This document shows positions 59,066 through 64,000 of a stretch of 64,000 nucleotides of DNA, piece by piece (the stretch's first letter is position 1; the number at the start of each line of letters is the position of its first letter). The notes below the pieces were generated by a model, which was not told the origin of the DNA, searched no databases, and worked only from the letters and a program-made list of their open reading frames with translations. The translations under genes and the position numbers were made by a program. The stretch is from Telmatactis stephensoni (lineage: Eukaryota; Cnidaria; Anthozoa; Actiniaria; Isophelliidae). The stretch covers positions 496,001 through 560,000 of the forward strand of contig JALIZF010001795.1 in NCBI GenBank assembly GCA_029948255.1, read 5' to 3'.

Positions 59066-61803
59066 CATAGAAAGTATTGAAGATTCGGCTATGAAGTTGA
59101 GCCAAATCCTTTGTTTCACATTGTTATAATTAAATATGCAGCATTAAAATTAAAATTAGATATACAGCATGTTTTGCAGCATAAAGTTAGCACTGTTTCA
59201 CGCGTTTATTGAATTCCCTCTATTTATTTCAAATAATCTATAAAACTATTTTTAGATAAAAGCAAACTATTATTAACTGTTAGGTTAAAGACCATACATC
59301 CACTGAGTGTCCGCTGACCACTATACCGTGTAGTTATCAAGACATTGGATGTAAATCTAAGGTAAGCAATTTACCAACAGACGTAAGTGAAGAAATAATT
59401 GCAGCATGGTTAATCACTCAGATTGTTGTTGTTGTTGTTGTTATTGTTTTGTTTTTGGTTTGTCTTGTCTTTGTTTGTTTTGACAGGATGCTTCTTAGTT
59501 GGAATTCAATCATGACTAGCTGTTATCACAGTGCATTGTTGTCATCCCAGAATGCTTTGCGGTTAATATCAGAGTTCTGATCAGAGTTCTAATTCTCTCC
59601 TTCGAAATCGCCGAAAAGCGACGGCAATCAGAAACGCTGGGTAGATTGCGCTTGAGTGCACTGTTATTGATTTCGGCCTCCTAACATAGTTTTGCAAAAA
59701 CGAGCCTGCGTAGGTCAGCGGACTTGTTGTTGTCTTTAGGTATCTACAACAAGGCTGAAAGACGACCGAGCATAAAAAGAACTTGAAGTAAAATAAACCC
59801 AGTTGTATTGCAAACAATGATAAAACCCACACGTTTAGATGTTCTCACCCTTTTTTTTTTTCTGAAAAGGTCTCAACTTTAAAATCTTTTTTTTTTTGTA
59901 AAAAATAATTTATTGTATATTACAACAATAGACCATTTCACGGTTGTCGTGGCTCAACCTCAGCCTCGACACCGTGTAATATATTCTTTAGAATTTGACC
60001 ACAGCCCGTGGAATTTTAAAGGTTTCGATTGTTTATTGATGTGTGCATTCCTTACATTACCATGGGCTGCAGTCAATTTCTAAAGAATATATTACACACC
60101 GTCGAGGCTGAGGTTGAGCCACGACAACCGTGAAATGGTCTATTATTGAATTCGTCTTTTTTATGATATTTAGAATAATTATCAATGTCTCGGCAAATGC
60201 TATTGGCTTCATCTGCGATAATAATGGCCAAAATTCTTATCTCAGTAACAACAAACATCAAAACATCAAAACCTCATCCAATTATTACTTTTTTTTCGTT
60301 TAGGTTTTACGAAAAAAATTGAACAACCACACCAGCAAACATGTGAAACAGCATCTTATGATGGCACGTGAAAAGATTTTGTCGCTTGAACATCAAATGG
60401 ACGAGATAATAAAAACCGAATTTCTCCCTAGTGAAACTTTCAGTAAAAAGATAAATGAAATCATAAACACTATGGAACAAATTCAAAAACAGATGGATAA
60501 GATGAGAAAGCAAATTCTACCTACATCCATTAGCCAAATCTTGTGGAAGGTGGATGAGATAAAAGAAAAAATTCTCCCTAATTTCATTGATGACATTCAA
60601 AGGCAGATTGACAAGATAAAAGAGGAAATAGTCCCAACCTCGATTAATCGTATTCAAATGCAGATAGATAACATGAGCAAGAAAACTCTCCCTGCCTATA
60701 TTAATCTCAATCAAAGGCAGATAGATGACATGAAAGAGAACATTCTCCCTAATTCCATTGATGAGATACAAAGGCAGATTGATGAGATGAAAGAGGACAT
60801 TCTCCCTAATTCCATTAATCGTATTCAAGTGCAGATAGATAAAATCAGCGAGAAAACCCTTCCTGCGTATATTTATCACAATAAAAGGGAGATAGATGAG
60901 ATGAAAGAAGAAATTCTCCCTACCTCCATTAACGGCATTCAAAGGCAGATAGATAAAATGAGACAGATAACTCTCCCTGCCTACATTATTCACAATCAAA
61001 GCCAGATAGATAAGATGAAAGAGGAAATTTTCCCCACTTTCATTGATGGCATTCAGAAGCAGATAGATGAGATGAAAGAGGAAATTTTCCCCACCTCCAT
61101 TAATCGCATCCAATGGCAGTTAGATCACATGAAAGAGAAAATTCTCCCCACCTCCATTAACCAAATTCAAACGCAATTAGATAAAGTGAAAGAAGAAAAT
61201 AGCCCCGCTTCCACTGAATGCGTTCAAAGGCAGATAGATGATATGAATACGAAAATTGTCTTTACCATCTCAATTTGTTTAATAATCATTATATCGTTAT
61301 TCACTTCATCGATTTTTGGACAGGCTAAAGGAAATACTGAAAACTACTCTTATGTCTGGAAGATAAAAAACTTCCATCAACAATTAGGGACAGCAAAGCA
61401 TTTAGGTCTTTATACCCAACTTTACAGCAAGCCATTCTATACGCACAGGTATGGATACAGACTAAAGCTCGCATTGTGTCCCAGTGGAGATGGTGATGTC
61501 TGGGATACCCACATATCAGTATTCCTGATTGTCATGCGTGGAGAGTATGATGGCTTCTTAACCTGGCCTTTTGATTGGAAAATCAAGTTCATCCTCATAG
61601 ATCAGAAACCAGATCATTCAGAGCGAAAAAATATTGAAATGGGTTTCACTCCTGATAAATCTCTGGAAAGTTTTCAAAGACCAACAACAGATGAAAACAT
61701 AGGAAGGGGATACAGCCGGTTTGTTTCTCATGAAACCTTAGAAACAGAAAATTATGTTGTAGATGGAACACTTTTCCTGAAAGTGCATATTGAAAAACCC
61801 TAA
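50089..61803 (+). CDS. TRAF-like gene 4: longest coiled coil, one membrane segment, MATH; exon 4 acceptor lost
   Basis: Seven exon-like blocks: 50089-50252, 51454-51499, 51587-51685, 52754-52918, 54492-54566, 59284-59361 and 60304-61803. With exon 4 the product is about 708 residues, without it about 653. The RING is intact ([20 protein letters not shown]). The exon 1 donor is placed at AGTAT/GTATGT because it alone restores the phase-2 junction seen in the paralogues. Exon 4 aligns fully but is preceded by ctctcat where gene 1 has gtctcag, so the acceptor AG is gone. The last exon carries about 13 coiled-coil repeats, one hydrophobic helix at about residues 526-547 (numbered with exon 4), and a complete MATH domain. 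Intron 5 holds two retrotransposons. The gene looks functional if exon 4 is skipped, since that exon is 165 nt in phase 0. Confidence 0.82.
50330..51453. other. Gene 4 intron 1
   Basis: Holds a (TG)n then poly-G tract at 51172-51217 and no gene. Confidence 0.6.
52200..52703. mobile_element. Possible pogo/Tc1-like element end
   Basis: The right edge reads gggagttttactgta, a common pogo-type terminus, with internal tattacgga and ggacacct repeats. The left end was not defined. In intron 3 of gene 4. Confidence 0.35.
52754..52918 (+). CDS. Gene 4 exon 4: zinc-finger exon with no acceptor AG
   Basis: The reading frame is intact and encodes [13 protein letters not shown] to TYKFCLLQ, with donor GTAAAA. 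It contains the H-C half of finger 1, the whole of finger 2 and the C-C half of finger 3. The two bases before it are AT instead of AG. The nearest AG dinucleotides inside the exon would shift the frame, and no in-frame upstream AG was found because a stop codon lies just upstream. Confidence 0.7.
53245..53640. repeat. Foldback sequences in gene 4 intron 4
   Basis: caattagacaacagaaagcc at 53460 and its complement at 53610-53630, with gcgcgctctgattgg repeats before it. Confidence 0.6.
54773..54960. repeat. (ATT)n microsatellite at the retrotransposon 3' end
   Basis: Interrupted attatt tracts at 54778-54815, 54860-54890 and a pure run at 54919-54948. Confidence 0.9.
55045..56763 (-). pseudogene. 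RT C-terminal half, zinc knuckle and endonuclease
   Basis: 572 codons. GDSLSPLLF and FMDDLKLF are RT motifs B and C (FMDD in place of the usual FADD/YADD). The knuckle is CRLCGQ ... HVISEC. The endonuclease block has [10 protein letters not shown] and IVDIAIPGD, the PD ... D pattern of the R2-type restriction-like endonuclease. It ends at LRRVLQL. Confidence 0.85.
56767..56952 (-). pseudogene. RT middle segment after the frameshift
   Basis: Continues the RT in the other frame ([18 protein letters not shown], then AWVDFRKA, the motif A region) and stops at TAA just where the catalytic aspartate motif continues in relatives. A few codons following the stop also seem deleted. Confidence 0.75.
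56900..58459 (-). pseudogene. Retrotransposon polyprotein, N-terminal part with start of RT
   Basis: 519 codons. The first ~400 residues are charged, lysine-rich and partly coiled coil. RT begins near [15 protein letters not shown] and [14 protein letters not shown]. An extra base at about 56959 then shifts the frame and the ORF ends at 56900. Confidence 0.8.
58527..58611. repeat. (ATT)n microsatellite between two retrotransposon copies
   Basis: About 28 uninterrupted ATT units. Confidence 0.97.
58612..58998 (-). mobile_element. 5'-truncated second RLE retrotransposon
   Basis: Minus-strand frame from [20 protein letters not shown] through KIIRKVLDT is the endonuclease and C-terminus of a related but distinct element (ends at 58673). 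It is bounded by (ATT)n on both sides. Confidence 0.8.
58999..59065. repeat. (ATT)n microsatellite
   Basis: About 22 ATT units at the 5' break of the truncated copy. Confidence 0.97.
59362..60303. other. Gene 4 intron 6
   Basis: Contains an inverted pair around 59930-60140 (atagaccatttcacggttgt and its complement) with ends of a palindromic element, and (GTT)n near 59425. No gene. Confidence 0.6.
60304..61803 (+). CDS. Gene 4 last exon: expanded coiled-coil repeats, membrane helix, MATH domain
   Basis: Starts after the acceptor tag with VLRKKLNNH and encodes 499 residues. About 13 consecutive 19-residue units are visible, roughly alternating ILPxSIxxIQxQIDxMKEx and TLPAYIxxNQ types, so the array seems to have expanded partly as pairs. 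The helix [21 protein letters not shown] precedes the MATH domain ([44 protein letters not shown]). Confidence 0.9.
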   Translation, partial: VLRKKLNNHTSKHVKQHLMMAREKILSLEHQMDEIIKTEFLPSETFSKKINEIINTMEQIQKQMDKMRKQILPTSISQILWKVDEIKEKILPNFIDDIQRQIDKIKEEIVPTSINRIQMQIDNMSKKTLPAYINLNQRQIDDMKENILPNSIDEIQRQIDEMKEDILPNSINRIQVQIDKISEKTLPAYIYHNKREIDEMKEEILPTSINGIQRQIDKMRQITLPAYIIHNQSQIDKMKEEIFPTFIDGIQKQIDEMKEEIFPTSINRIQWQLDHMKEKILPTSINQIQTQLDKVKEENSPASTECVQRQIDDMNTKIVFTISICLIIIISLFTSSIFGQAKGNTENYSYVWKIKNFHQQLGTAKHLGLYTQLYSKPFYTHRYGYRLKLALCPSGDGDVWDTHISVFLIVMRGEYDGFLTWPFDWKIKFILIDQKPDHSERKNIEMGFTPDKSLESFQRPTTDENIGRGYSRFVSHETLETENYVVDGTLFLKVHIEKP

Positions 61804-63598
61804 ACCGTCGATCTGGGGTAAACTACTGGTTTAGCAAATCAAACGCGATGCGACGTGAAAAAGTTTTTTACTCACATTGACCCACGTTGATGTCGCCGGC
61901 GACAAGAGGACGACACGAAAACAAGTGAGATGGCATCCTGAACGTCGTCACGGTTACTCACGCGACGAAAGAATGTGATATAACTCACGTCCTGCTCTCG
62001 CGTTTCGTGGCGTCGCGTTTGCTAAATAAGCCTAGCGCTATTGTATTAGTTGATTGTCTTCCCAAGTTCCGTATACGTAAGTACTTCACACCATGCATAA
62101 ATCTACTGTAGCGCACCACTGTTCTCGTTTAACTTTGAATAAATTTGAACGGGTAAGCTTTCTCTAGTTGCTGATACACAGTTAGACAGATTTCGGAAAA
62201 TAATTAACGCCAGGCGAAGCAAGCAGATGGATGTGAGATGACAGATATATCACATTTGCTTATAGCGTGACTACCGTAACCACGCAACGCCGCTCTCGGG
62301 ACAACAAGTTAACTTGTTCTCGCGTTGTAGACATTCGTCAGTGCGCACTCGTGTTCTTGTCTTTTCACCTGGAGTCATATTTGGTAAAGAACCAAACACA
62401 GGATACGTATACAACACTCTTCGCAATTTTTTTCTGCATCCTTACGCGCATCAGAGAGTTGTACTACTGTGTGTCCATACCTGCAAACGTTATGGTGCAT
62501 AACACTGCGCGCAATAGTTGCAGGCTTGGAATCGAGCTCAACCTCTGCAACCAGTTTTCAGCAGCGATGTGCGCAGCACTGCAGGAGTGTACATTCCGTG
62601 CAACGGTTGCGCACAACGTTGAAAAGACAAACAAACAAACAACAACAATAATAATCACAACAAAAGAATGTGTCGGCCTGGCCTTCAATCTACTGACTAC
62701 TTTCATGACAGCCATAGTGGAGCGTCGGTGACATCAGTGGTCATTTTGAACCATAACCATTAGTGCGCGCTACGTTTTGCGTCTCGTTGCTTTTGAGTAG
62801 GACTTTTGTCGCTATTTTTCGATCGTGATTGTGATCTAGAGTGATTAGCTGTGTTGTTTATTAGATATGCTTATGATAGTACTGCCATGTAAACACATCC
62901 CGTGTGCATCCAAAACTCTACAATTGCACGCTAAATGTATATCAACCTGTATTAACTGAATTTAACATTTTATGCCAGATTTACACGATCACTTTTATAC
63001 ATGGTACAACTCTCTTAGTTTTGAAACGCTGGCTCGTCATTTTTGACAAAGCACCCGTAATATCATCGCATGAGCAGAAAATCTGTTGGCATCGTAGGAG
63101 TGGCGTATCCATAATAATCGGACAGCGTGAAAAAAATTTAAAGATGTAGTGCGCGCGCGGCCTACATCTGCAATTTTGTTAGAAACTGTTGTAGGCATGA
63201 AGCGGTTCCAATGCTGACTCGGCGTGACTTAAAACTTGTTTGAAAATTCTATATAGGGTACCAATGACCAAGCAAAATAGTTTCCTCATTACTTAGAAAA
63301 GATGGTTAAAATATCATTATTCTTTTAGTTGCACCTAAACTTTGAAGTAGTTAACGTCATCTACTCAATTTTCCTTTTTCAATTTCAACCCAAAATTTGT
63401 TTGTAGTATTTCACTTAAAATAAACTGAATAAACTGAAAAGTTGAAAACTTGGAGTTAGAGGTCTTGCAATATGTAAAGATTCTGTAAGTTTGTTCAACT
63501 GCAGTCTGCAAAACAAACACTCCAATGGTGAACTGTTTGATTCCTTCGCAAAATAATAACTCTCTGCATTCATATCTGGTCTTGGCATTGTCTGATTC
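61804..63598. repeat. Gene 4 3' flank, duplicate of the gene 3 flank
   Basis: Carries the uninterrupted target site of the 2.38-kb element at about 62372 (cctggagtcatatttgg). A 202-base block at 62466-62667 is absent from the other copy. Confidence 0.85.
62138..62143 (+). promoter_or_regulatory. Polyadenylation signal, gene 4
   Basis: AATAAA in the same duplicated 3' context as the gene 3 signal. Confidence 0.5.
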
Positions 63599-64000
63599 AG
63601 CTTTAAATTAAAATGTGAGACCTTTTTGTAAGTCACATTGACGAACTTGGAAAAATTTGAGCCGATACACAAACTGTCACCAGCGAGGAGACAGGAGGAC
63701 ACCGGTGTTCTATCTCAGAAGCCATGAAGAAATCTTGAAGTTTTCAGGATACAAATTAAAGAAATATGTCAAGGCTTAATTTTTACACAAGACATGTTTC
63801 GGCGTGGCCAGAAATGTTTGAAAATACACAGCAATATTTATTTTTTCTGATAGCAAGGCTCTTTATTTGAAGTTGCAAAATACAAGAAACGCTCCCAAAA
63901 ATAATGGGTTTTGGGGCCTTCATTACAAAGTATATAGAATTCTCAAAATTTAAATTAAATAAAAATTTGAAGTTCTAAAAAAAGCCCATTTCCAGAATGC
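63599..64000. other. Unassigned sequence at the window end
   Basis: No gene, relic exon or repeat recognised; AT-rich. Confidence 0.5.

Noticed and set aside
58359..59129. Poly-leucine and poly-isoleucine ORFs
   Set aside because: They arise from translating (ATT)n tracts. Only the minus-strand retrotransposon C-terminus there is real.

Overview
The window looks like nuclear DNA of an invertebrate animal, most likely an anthozoan cnidarian (coral or sea anemone). That is an inference from AT-rich sequence, short phase-0 exons in long repeat-filled introns, and a tandem TRAF-family expansion with dense inverted-repeat transposons. No bacterial, organellar or rRNA features were seen.

All recognisable host genes are four tandem plus-strand paralogues of one TRAF-like family. 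Gene 1 (3062-11859) lacks its first exon, presumably upstream of the window. Gene 2 is 14208-29087, gene 3 is 32873-41092 and gene 4 is 50089-61803. A dead fifth copy survives as a last-exon relic at 45272-45530. Each complete gene has seven exons: a RING exon, an exon completing the RING with its CP-x-D motif, four exons carrying TRAF-type zinc fingers, and a long last exon. The last exon encodes tandem 19-residue coiled-coil repeats (57-bp units), a hydrophobic membrane segment and, except in gene 1, a C-terminal MATH/TRAF-C domain. By family analogy they are membrane-anchored ubiquitin-ligase/adaptor proteins of immune or TNF-receptor-like signalling; this has not been demonstrated.

The paralogues differ in ways that matter. 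Gene 1 stops right after the membrane segment. Gene 2 has two membrane segments, genes 3 and 4 have one. The 19-residue repeat runs from about 2-3 copies in gene 2 to about 13 in gene 4. Gene 4 has lost the splice acceptor AG of exon 4, but skipping that exon would keep the frame and rebuild a hybrid finger.

Introns and intergenic DNA are filled with mobile elements. They include many short inverted-repeat elements with TTA/TAA target duplications, a ~6.2-kb composite element with a 93/131-bp minisatellite in gene 2 intron 1, a 2.38-kb inverted-repeat element downstream of gene 3 with a clean empty site downstream of gene 4, and a 2.3-kb giant palindrome family carrying a recurring ORF fragment. 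Two RLE-type non-LTR retrotransposons sit end to end in a (TAA)n tract in gene 4 intron 5, and there are tRNA-derived SINEs and long microsatellites. The 3' flanks of genes 3 and 4 are a recent segmental duplication.
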